A stretch of 64,000 bases of DNA from Archivesica marissinica (GCA_014843695.1 CM026391.1:19544871-19608870), one strand, 5' to 3'. Shown: positions 51,187 through 61,734, numbered from the stretch's first letter. A program made the numbers and translations. The notes: generated by a model not told the origin, from the sequence alone.

Positions 51187-53745
51187 ATCTATAATCAGTA
51201 ATGTCGTCGAGAGGTACCTCTATTGGGGGGAAGGGTTAATGTGAGGTGTTGAGTGGTACCTCTATGTGGGGAAAGGATTAATGTGAGGTGCCAGGGGGTA
51301 CCTCTATGTGGGGAAAGGGTTAATGTGAGGTGTTGAGTGGTACCTCTATGGGGAGAAAGGATTAATGTGAGGTGTTGAGTGGTACCTCTATTGGGGGAAA
51401 GGGTTAATGTGAGGTGTTGAGTGGTACCTCTATGTGGGGAAAGGATTAATGTGAGGTGCCAGGGGGTACCTCTATGTGGGGAAAGGGTTAATGTGAGGTG
51501 TTGAGTGGTACCTTATGGGGAAAGAAAGGGTTTAATGTGAGGTGCCAGGGGGTACCTCTATGTGGGGAAAGGGTTAAGTGAGGTGTTAGTGGTACCTCTA
51601 TGGGAGAAAGGGTTAATGTGAGGTGTTGAGTGTACCTCTATGGGGGAGAAAGGGTTAATGGAGGTGAGTGGTCCCCTATGGGGGAAATGGTTAATGTGAG
51701 GGTTGAGTGGTACCTCTATGGGAGAAAGGGTTAATGTGAGGTGTGAGGGGTACCTCTATGTGGGGAGAAAGGTTAAGTGAGGTGTGAGTGGTACCTCTAT
51801 GTGGGGAGAAAGAAAGGGTTAATGGAGTTGTGAGTGGTAAATCTATGGGGAGAAAGGGTTAATGTGAGTGTGAGTGTACCTCTATGGGGAGAAAGGGTTA
51901 ATGTGAGGTGTTGAGTGGTACCTCTATGGGGGAAATGGTTAATGTGAGGTGTTGAGTGGTACCTCTATGGGGGGAAATGGTTAATGTGAGGTGTTGAGTG
52001 GTACCTCTATGGGAGAAAGGGTTAATGTGAGGTGTTGAGTGGTACCTCTATGGGGAGAAAGGATTAATGTGAGGTGTTGAGTGGTACCTCTATGGGGAGA
52101 AAGGATTAATGTGAGGTGTTGAGTGGTACCTCTATGNNNNNNNNNNNNNNNNNNNNNNNNNNNNNNNNNNNNNNNNNNNNNNNNNNNNNNNNNNNNNNNN
52201 NNNNNNNNNNNNNNNNNNNNNNNNNNNNNNNNNNNNNNNNNNNNNNNNNNNNNNNNNNNNNNNNNNNNNNNNNNNNNNNNNNNNNNNNNNNNNNNNNNNN
52301 NNNNNNNNNNNNNNNNNNNNNNNNNNNNNNNNNNNNNNNNNNNNNNNNNNNNNNNNNNNNNNNNNNNNNNNNNNNNNNNNNNNNNNNNNNNNNNNNNNNN
52401 NNNNNNNNNNNNNNNNNNNNNNNNNNNNNNNNNNNNNNNNNNNNNNNNNNNNNNNNNNNNNNNNNNNNNNNNNNNNNNNNNNNNNNNNNNNNNNNNNNNN
52501 NNNNNNNNNNNNNNNNNNNNNNNNNNNNNNNNNNNNNNNNNNNNNNNNNNNNNNNNNNNNNNNNNNNNNNNNNNNNNNNNNNNNNNNNNNNNNNNNNNNN
52601 NNNNNNNNNNNNNNNNNNNNNNNNNNNNNNNNNNNNNNNNNNNNNNNNNNNNNNNNNNNNNNNNNNNNNNNNNNNNNNNNNNNNNNNNNNNNNNNNNNNN
52701 NNNNNNNNNNNNNNNNNNNNNNNNNNNNNNNNNNNNNNNNNNNNNNNNNNNNNNNNNNNNNNNNNNNNNNNNNNNNNNNNNNNNNNNNNNNNNNNNNNNN
52801 NNNNNNNNNNNNNNNNNNNNNNNNNNNNNNNNNNNNNNNNNNNNNNNNNNNNNNNNNNNNNNNNNNNNNNNNNNNNNNNNNNNNNNNNNNNNNNNNNNNN
52901 NNNNNNNNNNNNNNNNNNNNNNNNNNNNNNNNNNNNNNNNNNNNNNNNNNNNNNNNNNNNNNNNNNNNNNNNNNNNNNNNNNNNNNNNNNNNNNNNNNNN
53001 NNNNNNNNNNNNNNNNNNNNNNNNNNNNNNNNNNNNNNNNNNNNNNNNNNNNNNNNNNNNNNNNNNNNNNNNNNNNNNNNNNNNNNNNNNNNNNNNNNNN
53101 NNNNNNNNNNNNNNNNNNNNNNNNNNNNNNNNNNNNGGGGAAATGGTTAATGTGAGGTGTTGAGTGGTACCTCTATGGGAGAAAGGGTTAATGTGAGGTG
53201 TTGAGTGGTACCTCTATGGGGAGAAAGGATTAATGTGAGGTGTTGAGTGGTACCTCTATGGGGAGAAAGGATTAATGTGAGGTGTTGAGTGGTACCTCTA
53301 TGTAGGGAAAGGGTTAATGTGAGGTGTTCAGTGGTACCTCTATGGGAGAAAGGGTTAATGTGAGGTGTTGAGTGGTACCTCTATGTGGGAAAGGGTTAAT
53401 GTGAGGTGTTGAGTGGTACCTCTATGTGGGGAAAGGATTAATGTGAGGTGTTGAGTGGTACCTCTATGGGGAGAAAGGGTTAATGTGAGGTGTTGAGTGG
53501 TACCTCTATGGGGAGAAAGGATTAATGTGAGGTGTTGAGTGGTACCTCTATGGGGAGAAAGGGTTAATGTGAGGTGTTGAGTGGTACCTCTATGGGGAGA
53601 AAGGATTAATGTGATGTGTTGAGTGGTACCTCTATGGGGAGAAAGGGTTAATGTGAAGTGTTGAGTGGTACCTCTATGGGGAGAAAGGGTTAATGTGAGG
53701 TGTTGAGTGGTACCTCTATGTGGGGAAAGGGTTAATGTGAAGGTT
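51187..53745. repeat. Large minisatellite, about 41-bp unit, over 35 visible copies
   Basis: The unit is GGTGTTGAGTGGTACCTCTA then TGGGGAGAAAGGGTTAATGT and GA, with TGTGGGG, GGATTAA and CCAGGGGG variants. The first unit (TAATGTCGTCGAGAGGTACC then TCTATT and GGGTTAA) is closest to the right end of MITE T1. Units at about 51500-51880 carry many small deletions. A 1000-N gap breaks the array. Confidence 0.96.
52137..53136. other. Assembly gap (1000 N)
   Basis: Exactly 1000 N, a nominal gap length, with the same repeat unit on both sides. The true array length is therefore unknown. Any ORF across it is meaningless. Confidence 0.99.
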
Positions 53746-54429
53746 GATAAAAATGGAACATGAAAAACGATTCAAATAACTGAAGGTAAATAAACACCAA
53801 TTGATGCGTAGTGATGAATAGGGTGAGACATACAACATAAAACAGGTAATTCTCGTGGAACAGAACAGTTCAAGAAATATCCTAGAAATATTTTTGAAAT
53901 CTGTTCATGAATTACCCATTAAATTTCCAAGAACATATTAGGAACAGTTCTTGAAACATTAAATGAAGTAACCAATACATTTTCAAGAACAGTGTTCAAG
54001 AATAGGATTAAGAACAGTTCCAGAACTGTTCTGTATGTTCGAGAACAGTTCCAGAACTGTCCAGATCTCAGCAAACGTGCAAGTTTTTGCTATTTATTTA
54101 CTTGACAGAGATACTGATGCATCATGGATGTCTGCATACCAACCAGTGACCAAGGACAATATATGATTCCATTGATTACATACACACTTAATTGTTATTC
54201 CAACAATTCTGCAGGAAGACATTTCTATGATATGCAAGTGGGAATAGCACTTCATCTTAGAACATGCTACAGACATTGTAAAACTGTCATGGCTTAAAAT
54301 ACTGCTTTATAATACAAAGTACAATCATGCATTTTATCAAACATCTATCAAATATTCATGAATCAATGTCTTTTATATTGCAACAATAAAATACATTTCT
54401 GACAATTTCTGTGAACTTTATCAACCAAT
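53746..54429. repeat. GAACAGTTC palindrome cluster and spacer
   Basis: Between about 53858 and 54062 the palindrome GAACAGTTC or its half (GAACTGTTC, AGAACA, TGTTC) recurs about ten times, including AGAACAGTTCCAGAACTGTT. There is no regular period. 54076-54429 is unassigned; the ORF at 54094-54276 has no signature. Confidence 0.65.
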
Positions 54430-54705
54430 CTACATGTACAGTGGAAATAATGATAGCGTGTTCGCCTCAAATGCGAAAGGCCCGGGCAAGGCATTTAAAT
54501 TTCACAATGCCCCTTTCTCTCTCTAGTGGCGATGGATTCCGTAATGCGAAAGGCTCGGGCATGGCATTTAAATTTCACAATGCCCCTTTCTCTCCCTCGT
54601 GGCGATGGATTCTGTCTGGAATTAGGTTATCGAGAGTAATTAATATAAGTTCTAGGAACTTGTTTCGCAATCGACCTAAAATTAATTTGTATGAACTGAT
54701 CTACA
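54430..54705 (+). mobile_element. SINE S1 with internal duplication, head damaged
   Basis: The A-box half is reduced to TGATAGCGTGTTCGCCTCAA. The segment GCGAAAGGC(C/T)CGGGCA then GGCATTTAAATTTCACAATG to GGCGATGGATTC is present twice. The tail is normal (GAACTTGTTTCGCAATCGAC). Confidence 0.85.
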
Positions 54706-54758
54706 GTGAAATGCCTCTGAACTGAATGGCCTCGGTAAAAGAGGTTTTTTTAATTATT
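54706..54758. mobile_element. P2 terminus fragment
   Basis: CTACAGTGAAATGCCTCTGA then ACTGAATGGCCTCGGTAAAA resembles the P2 left end at 61736. No partner end was found. Confidence 0.55.
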
Positions 54759-54837
54759 ATTATACATGTATGTAATGAATCAGAAACATAATATATATTA
54801 CAAATACATAATTAGCAAATGGATTGGGACACAAACA

Positions 54838-55062
54838 GTGGCATCCGTGGTCCTGTGGTAGAGCATCGGATTTGGAGATTTAGAATCAAATGGTCCCGAG
54901 TTTGATACTTGGTCAGGCCACATATGTAGCGTCATTGAGCAAGGCACCTCACACACATTGCTTAGTACTGGTTAACCGCTTAGGTCGGCTAAGCCTGCCA
55001 AGAAAAACATGCCTAGGTACCCACAAAGAGTTTGACATTAATGGAACATACATACATTAGTA
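54838..55062 (+). mobile_element. SINE S6, full length
   Basis: The head is GTGGCATCCGTGGTCCTGTG then GTAGAGCATCGGATTTGGAG, with B-box-like GAGTTTGATACTTGG. The body is GAGCAAGGCACCTCACACAC and CTTAGGTCGGCTAAGCCTGC. The 3' end TTAATGGAACATACATACAT matches the copy at 2728. Confidence 0.87.
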
Positions 55063-55102
55063 ATTGGCCGTCATCAAGGAGACGTTCAGTTAGCAGGGGT
55101 TG

Positions 55103-55483
55103 TTATGGTACAGATAGGTTTTGGGGTTTGGGGATGGGGTTTGGGGGTGAGGTTTGGGGATGGGGTTTGGTGAATGTGGTCTGGGGATGGGGTTTGAGGG
55201 TGAGGTGTGGGGGATGGGGTTTGGGGATGGGGATGGGGTTGGGGGTGAGGTTTGGGGATGGGGTTTGGGGGATGGGGTTGGGGGTGAGGTTTGGGGGATG
55301 GGGTTTGGGGGTGAGGTTTGGGGGGTGAGGTTTGGGGGGTGAGTTTGGGGATGGGGTTTGGGGATGGGGTTTGGGGGTGAGGTTTGGGGATGGGGTTTGG
55401 GGATGGGGTTTGGGGTGAGGTTATGGGGATGGGGTTTGGGGATGGGGAGATGGGGTTTGGGGATGGGGTTTGGGGGTGAGGTT
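55103..55483 (+). repeat. G-rich minisatellite (13/26-bp unit), G-quadruplex candidate
   Basis: Repeats of GTTTGGGGATGGG and GTTTGGGGGTGAGG fill 380 bp, with runs of four to six G every 6-8 bases. The C-rich minus strand is open and would encode Pro-Asn-Pro-His-type repeats, which is a composition artefact. Confidence 0.95.
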
Positions 55484-55578
55484 TCAAGATCAATCAAAGG
55501 CTTTATATATAGTTCTGTATAAACAGAAGGAAATGGAATGAAATGACAATGGTAATTAATCGTATTTATGTATCGTAT

Positions 55579-55825
55579 TTAACCCATTTCATTCTGGATA
55601 CATTTAAAGGCTTTTGCAAGCAACATAGATCCAGATCAGCCGCAGTGTGACGCTGCATGCTCATCAGGATCTATGATGCTTGCTACATAGCCAAGTGTCT
55701 TAGCAAGATCATCTGAATAGCAAACAGCATAGAGCCTGATCAGACGGCACGTTCCATGGCGGCTGATATGGCTCTAGGTTCTTTGCAAATACTGTTTGAA
55801 CGGTATCCAGAATCAAATGGGTTAA
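55579..55825 (+). mobile_element. MITE T3, full length (247 bp)
   Basis: TTAACCCATTTCATTCTGGA to TCCAGAATCAAATGGGTTAA, TTAA at both ends, two hairpins inside. It has the same length as the demonstrable insertion at 29501-29747. Confidence 0.93.
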
Positions 55826-57114
55826 TGCGTAATTGTCTAGCTTATCATAAATAGTTAATCAATGTAATGAATGACGATTCGTTTTGTGAAATCTAATGAG
55901 ATTGCAACTATTAAAAATAATTACTCAAACATGAAAACGAATCAAATACGCAACAATTGGTTACCAAAAAAAACATTTAAATACCGTGTAGCGATAATTC
56001 AATTGAAAACAATCGGCGTAATTAGAAACTAGCATGCAATATAGGTCTGCTTAAATCTATTTACGCCTAATTATCACGCTTTTATGTTATCACGAAACCA
56101 TTCCTAATGTATTAACTATGCAAGACTTAAAACTATTTTATTAGGATAGACAGAAAGATAAAATGTATAGCCAAGACTGAAGCTGCTAAGTACCGGATGT
56201 TCATCCGACAGACGTTCCCATTTTAAGGGGTAAATTTGCAAGTGAAATGTGCACACATTGTTCTGAAATCTCTAGATTTCATCATAGAGATGTTATTTTA
56301 CGGAGGTTATTATTTACAGATGCTATTTTACAATGCAAATAGGAGGGAAAAGATCAGTACAGAGAAATGTGTCCAGTTTGGAATAATTTCTGATCTACAC
56401 GGGCAGTGCTAGAATTTCACTTTTTTGTGCACTGGCAAATTTTTGCGAGTACATAAATTGTCAACAAGTTGAATTCTTCTCGCAATTTTTATAAAATGTC
56501 ACTTTATTTTTCATTTAGACTTGTGATTGTTGCACCCTCTCACCACTGTTACCGACATTAAAAAATTGGTTATTTTAGATATTTCGTCTCGGAATATCTA
56601 CTGCTAGAAAAATTACGCAGACTGGATTTTATTATTGACTCGGATTTTCAAAAAAACCCACGCCAATTGGCCCAAACAGGAACGTAAATTTATACATTTC
56701 ATAGGTTTTAAATTGAACTCGCAAAATTGTGCTAGTGCCAGAATGTTCAACTTACATTTTTGTATTTCTACTCGCATAATGCGAGTGTGCGAGTGCTAAA
56801 TTCAAGCACTGAGGGGGGGGGGTTACGGTTCCAATGGGTTTGTTTCACTGTATTTCATTTTCTCACGTAATTTCGAGTTCACATTAAACTTCTTTATTAA
56901 TATAACATCTAGCTGTTGTACCCCCCTATGGCTAAAAGACGCAAATTATTTGACCATAAAATGAGCTTTAACACAATTTAGGTCAACATGCTAGGTTTTA
57001 TTTATTAAATGACAAAATTGATCCCAATTTCTTTATCACCCGAACTCGGAATTCATTTCAAAACTCAATTTACAAGTTCATTTAATATTTATACAGGCCT
57101 ATAAATTCAACCTT
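55826..57114. other. Longest unassigned stretch outside arrays
   Basis: About 1.3 kb, AT-rich, with a G-run near 56812-56822. I find no ORF of note, tandem repeat, TIR pair or SINE on either strand. Confidence 0.45.
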
Positions 57115-57545
57115 AAAATGCTGAATAAATTGGAAGGAATGTGTAAACAACCTAGATCCAGATCAGCCGAGGCGTAACGCAGTGTGGAAGTCGTGATAGC
57201 GCAGTGGATGCGCGTTCGCTTCAGGTGCGAAAGGTCCAGAGTTCGAGCCCCACTGGAGCCGTTACGATTGTGCCCTTAGGCAAGGCATTTAAATTCCACG
57301 TTGCCTCTTCTCTCTACCTCGTGGCGATGGATTCCATCAGGAATGAGGTCTCGAGAGTGATTTATATAAGTTGAAATAACTTGTTTCACAATCGAGCTAA
57401 ATTAATTTGTATAAACTAAATGCAGGATCTATGTTGTTTGTTATTCAGCCAATGTTTTAGCTCCATTATCTGAATAGCAAACAGCATAGAGCCTGATCAG
57501 ATGCTACGTTCTGTGCCGCCTGATCTATGCTGTTTGCAAAAACGA
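57115..57545. mobile_element. MITE T4 split by SINE S1
   Basis: T4 sequence (AAACAACCTAGATCCAGATC, AGCCGAGGCGTAACGCAGTG) stops at about 57183. It resumes at about 57420 with AGGATCTATGTTGTTTGTTA and the second hairpin (AACAGCATAGAGCCTGATCA). The T4 termini are decayed. Confidence 0.82.
57184..57418 (+). mobile_element. SINE S1, full length, nested in T4
   Basis: The head is GGAAGTCGTGATAGCGCAGT with B-box GAGTTCGAGCCCC. The body is GGCAAGGCATTTAAATTCCA and the tail TTGTTTCACAATCGAGC then AATTTGTATAAAC. All S1 landmarks are present in order. Confidence 0.92.
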
Positions 57546-57885
57546 ATATACTGACGTTTCCATCACAGTAAGATTGATTAACTCTCTTGAACGAATCAGA
57601 ATATAACCTTACAAGCTGACTGATGAGACACCTTTTTTATGAACATCAATCAGTACTTCCAGAATTCTATGCCAGGGTTAATTCTAGAGGGCGAAATAGT
57701 CACACTAGGGACCCTGACTTCACCCTCTGGGGGCCCCACTTCTCCCTACTACCCTAACTATTTTCATACATTTTTGTCCAGTAAAATATACTGGCCCATT
57801 CATTATAAAACTCTCCTATTCAAATGTTGTATTTAATGGTCATACTGTGTATTTTAACCATATTTTCTTGAAATATTTGTTTTAT
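57546..57885. other. Unassigned spacer
   Basis: Nothing was recognised. Confidence 0.4.
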
Positions 57886-58115
57886 ACAAATTTATTTTAG
57901 TTCGATTACGAAACAAGTTCTTTCAACTTATATAAATCACTCTCGAGACCTCATTTCTGATGGAATCCATCGCCACGAGGGAGAGAGAAGAGGCAACGTG
58001 GAATTTAAATGCCTTGCCTAAGGGCACAATCGTAAGGGCTCCAGTGGGGCTCGAACTCCGGACCTTTCGCACCTGAAGCGAACGCGCATCCACTGCGCTA
58101 TCACGACTTCCACGA
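57886..58115 (-). mobile_element. SINE S1, full length
   Basis: The minus-strand head is GGAAGTCGTGATAGCGCAGT then GGATGCGCGTTCGCTTCAGG with B-box GAGTTCGAGCCCC. It is one of the best preserved copies. The flanks TTTTATACAAA and ACGATTCACG show no clear duplication. Confidence 0.92.
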
Positions 58116-58311
58116 TTCACGATTGATTAAATAACACCATTTAAGGACGCGATCACACGCTTTCTCAATTCTCCCAAAAATTCTCACCTACAATTAACTC
58201 CGATAACCAATATCAGCTTTGTATGGTATGCCCCCCCCTCCCTCCCCTTCCCCTTCCCCAGCTATTTCTGCCGTTACAACTAAAAGTACACATATCTTGC
58301 ATGGGTATGGA

Positions 58312-58785
58312 AGTTACTTGCTTCATAAGCCACTGGCTATACATTTAAGACATACCCTTCCATGGGTATAAAGTTACTTGCTTCATAAGCCACTGGCTAT
58401 ACATGTAAGACATACCCTTCCATGGGTATAGAGTTACTTGCTTCATAAGCCACTGGCTATACATGTAAGACATACCCTTCCATGGGTATAGAGTTACTTG
58501 CTTCATAAGCCACTGGCTATACATGTAAGACATACCCTTCCATGGGTATAGAGTTACTTGCTTCATAAGCCACTGGCTATACATGTAAGACATACCCTTC
58601 CATGGGTATAGAGTTACTTGCTTCATAAGCCACTGGCTATACATGTAAGACATACCCTTCCATGGGTATAGAGTTACTTGCTTCATAAGCCACTGGCTAT
58701 ACATGTAAGACATACCCTTCCATGGGTATAGAGTTACTTGCTTCATAAGCCACTGGCTATACATGTAAGACATACCCTTCCCTAT
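58312..58785. repeat. Minisatellite, 60-bp unit, about 8 near-identical copies
   Basis: The unit is TAGAGTTACTTGCTTCATAA, GCCACTGGCTATACATGTAA and GACATACCCTTCCATGGGTA. Only the first two units differ, by one base or so. Sixty bp is 20 codons and the minus strand has no stop in one frame (unit beginning MSYMYSQWLMKQ). I treat it as a young minisatellite, not a gene, because there is no start context or flanking coding sequence. Confidence 0.96.
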
Positions 58786-59404
58786 TTACTGCTAATTAGA
58801 AAGTTCACATGCACAAGTATTCTCTTAGTAACAAGCAACTTCATAGAACATAGAGAAACAAATGCCCCATTATAACAACTTAATGGCATATAAACCCAAG
58901 AGATGAGAGACCAATCTAAAACAGGTGCACTATAAATTCATATTGATTCCACAAACTCATTCAGATTAGGCCAGACAAAATTAGTCATATTGGCATTGTT
59001 TGTTGCCTCTGGTGTGAAAATAAATTGATTATGTATAGGATATAAGCTGAAAACGATCCAATATGTAAAACATTGGACTGTGTAAGGCGCGTAGCGCCGA
59101 AGAAAGTACCAATATTTTACATATTGGATCTGTTTGAGGCTTATATCTATCTTACTTAAAACACACACTTATATAACAAGATCCTATTAATTAAAATTGT
59201 TAATTGCGTGCATGTACGCGTAGGATTTAATATAGTACTCTGGCCTTTTGACACCAGTCCAATATTAATAATAATGGACTGCAAGTACAAAGGTATGACG
59301 TCACGACAGTGTTTTAAGTTTGTTGATTATAACACGTTGCTATGGGGTGCTTTGAAAATACCGTTCATGAGCTATATATATATATATATATGATGTGCAT
59401 TTTT
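58786..59404. other. Spacer with a 110-bp palindrome
   Basis: 59039-59150 is an inverted repeat: GATCCAATATGTAAAACATT then GG and its mate CCAATATTTTACATATTGGA then TC, with a GC-rich centre (GGCGCGTAGCGCC). A TA run lies at about 59373-59392. The rest is unassigned. Confidence 0.6.
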
Positions 59405-59815
59405 GGGGTTTAGAGTCGCACCCAACAGCTTAGGTCTCTCCTACTATTGGTGGCGGAACACTCCAGAACCACCGACCATTTGCAAGCCAACTGGATAGTT
59501 TTCACAGTGTACTTAGACATGCCAACATTGAAAGAAGCCAAAGTGTAATGATTCCAAAACATTGTTTGCGGTGGGTTTGGGGAAAATGTTGAAACTTAGA
59601 TGCTCTGTGGTGCATTCTGGAGCCACCTGAGGTACTATCAGCATTTATTTCAATTGGGCAAAATGATGTTTTATGCCTGCAAAAATACAGAGAAAAAAAT
59701 CAAAAATTATTTCAGATATTTATCCAAAAATAACTACATTTTATTCGTCATCCTTCGATTCAAATCTCTGAAGTCATCGATTGATCTTAACCGCTCAGCC
59801 TTGGAGGCCACAGAA
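59405..59815 (-). mobile_element. SINE S4-like, diverged
   Basis: The minus-strand head is GGCCTCCAAGGCTGAGCGGT then TAAGATCAATCGATGAC with B-box-like GATTTGAATCG (about 59755-59812). The S4 body (CCAGTTGGCTTGCAAATGGT, CCACCAATAGTAGGAGAGAC) lies at 59430-59500. Extra sequence separates the two. Confidence 0.6.
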
Positions 59816-59827
59816 TGGCGGCGTGCA

Positions 59828-60470
59828 ATAAACCTTTCATTGCTGCATTGGTTAGAATGTATCGTAAATCGGATCACAAGAACAGAACATTTCATTGCTG
59901 CATTGGTTAGAATGTATCATAAATCGGATCACAAGAACTGAACATTTCATTGCTGCATTGGTTAGAATGTATCGTAAATCGGATCACAAGAACCGAACAT
60001 TTAATTGCTGCATTGGTTAGAATGTATCGTAAATCGGATCACAAGAACCGAACATTTCATTGCTGCATTGGTTAGAATGTATCGTAAATCGGATCACAAG
60101 AACCAAACATTTCAGTGCTGCATTGGTTAGAATGTATCGTAATTCGGATCACAAGAACCGAACATTTCAGTGTTGCATTGGTTAGAATGTATCATAAATC
60201 GGATCACAAGAACCGAACATTTCATTGCTGCATTGGTTAGAATGTATCGTAAATCGGATCACCACAAGAACCGAACATTTCATTGCTGCATTGGTTAGAA
60301 TGTATCGTAAATCGGATCACAAGAGCCGAACATTTCAGTGCTGTGTTGGTTAGAACGCAACGTAACTCAGATAGCAAGAAATGAAACTATCTTTGCTGTA
60401 TTGGTTACAGTGTAATGTAATTCTGATCATAATAAGCGAACCTATCCTTGCTGTATTGGTTAGCTTATCA
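59828..60470. repeat. Minisatellite, 55-bp unit, about 10 copies
   Basis: The unit is ATTTCATTGCTGCATTGGTT, AGAATGTATCGTAAATCGGA and TCACAAGAACCGAAC. The right-hand units (60345-60470) are progressively diverged, so growth was at the left or centre. Confidence 0.95.
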
Positions 60471-60721
60471 AGTAAACAGGGAAGTCGTAATAGCGAAGTG
60501 GTAGCACGTTCGCTTCATGTGCGAAAGGCCCGGAGTTCGAGCCTCCGCTGAGCTGTTACGATTGTATCCTTAGACAAGGCATTTAAATTCCACATTGTCT
60601 CTTCTCTCTCTGTCGTGGCGATGGATTACATCAGGAATGAGGTCTCGAGAGCGATTAATATAAGTTGTAAGAACTTGTTTCGCAATAGAGCTAAAATAAA
60701 TTTGTATAAACTAAACAGGGT
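60471..60721 (+). mobile_element. SINE S1, full length, with target-site duplication
   Basis: The SINE lies between two copies of AAACAGGG (about 60474-60481 and 60713-60720). The head is GAAGTCGTAATAGCGAAGTG (A-box mutated) with B-box GAGTTCGAGCC. The tail ends AAATTTGTATAAACT. Confidence 0.88.
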
Positions 60722-60765
60722 CACAAGAAGTGGGGAACCGTTAATTGAATGTAATGAATCTCGAG

Positions 60766-61016
60766 TTAACCCATAACCTGCCAATCACAAATAAAGTCCC
60801 TGTTGTAGCAAACAGCATAGATCAGATCAGATGACACAGAACGTGCCCAGAATGTGCCGTCTAATCAGGCTTAATGTTGTATCTTATTCCATTCAATTCA
60901 AACTTTATTTACTGTCTGGGTTTTTTCAAACAATCAATAAAGCTTGAATTGAATTGAGATCAGCATCTATGTTGTTTGCATATTCCGTCCAATTTATCCG
61001 GCAGGCTACAGGTTAA
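60766..61016. mobile_element. MITE T4 with nested foldback
   Basis: TTAACCCATAACCTGCCAAT at the left and CGGCAGGCTACAGGTTAA at the right, TTAA at both ends. At about 60882-60955 a 70-bp inverted repeat (CAATTCAAACTTTATTTA and AATAAAGCTTGAATTGAATT) interrupts the second hairpin. Confidence 0.82.
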
Positions 61017-61021
61017 CAAGA

Positions 61022-61560
61022 ATCTGTGGAAGTCATTATAGTCCAGTGATAGCGCGCTTTCTTCAGGTGCGAAAGCCCCGGAGCATGAGCCCCACTGGAG
61101 CAACTTCGTTTTATGCCCTCATGGCGATGTATTCCATCAGAAATGAGGTTTCCAGAGTGATTAGTTTTTTTTCCTTTCTTTTATTTAGATTATAACAACA
61201 TTTACATAACAACATTTATCAACATATTTACAGTTTGACAATTTCAATAAAACAACGAATCTCTTATAAGCAATCTCTTAAGCATTTAAACAAAATTATA
61301 CATTGAATCAGATGAGCATGTAGTTTTCTTTATAATCTAATTGTATTAAAATAAGCTCAGAACTTTGAATGGTAAGAATACTAAATCTTCTCTATGAATG
61401 TGCCTATCAATGCAAACCATTTTCGCTTGTATTTTAGATAATCTTTAAATGTACTCATTTCATGAAGAAATATGTAAACAATGTTCAATTCCAGAGTGAT
61501 TATTAGTATAAGTTGTAGGAACTTGTTTCGCAATCGAGCTAAAATAAATTTGTATAAAAG
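61022..61560 (+). mobile_element. SINE S1 split by a retroposed insertion
   Basis: The S1 head (GGAAGTCATTATAGTCCAGT, B-box GAGCATGAGCC) runs to CCAGAGTGATTA at 61163. S1 resumes with a second CCAGAGTGATTA at 61491 and its normal tail. The 327 bp between are a separate insertion. Confidence 0.9.
61164..61490 (-). mobile_element. Unknown 327-bp retroposed sequence
   Basis: It starts with a T-rich run on the plus strand (a poly-A tail if read on the minus strand) and is flanked by a perfect 12-bp duplication, CCAGAGTGATTA. No known family was recognised inside. It could be a LINE 3' end or a processed copy of a host RNA. Confidence 0.75.
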
Positions 61561-61734
61561 AAACGAACAAGAACCTAATGTTGCACCGTTGGTCCTATTC
61601 TGATCTATTTTCACTTGGCAGTGAGAATTCTGTGGCTATCTCTGCCTGCATTTCTGATATTCACAAGGCAGATAAAGAGCAACTTAATGTGTCTATAATA
61701 CCCTCAATACCTCATAAATACAACAACAACTTGT
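61561..61734. other. Unassigned spacer
   Basis: Nothing was recognised. Confidence 0.4.

Noticed and set aside
52116..53163. 344-346-residue ORFs
   Set aside because: They consist of the 1000-N assembly gap.
53990..54062. Steroid-receptor response elements (AGAACA...TGTTCT)
   Set aside because: Half-site spacing is 10 rather than 3, and the words come from a palindrome expansion; nothing supports receptor binding.
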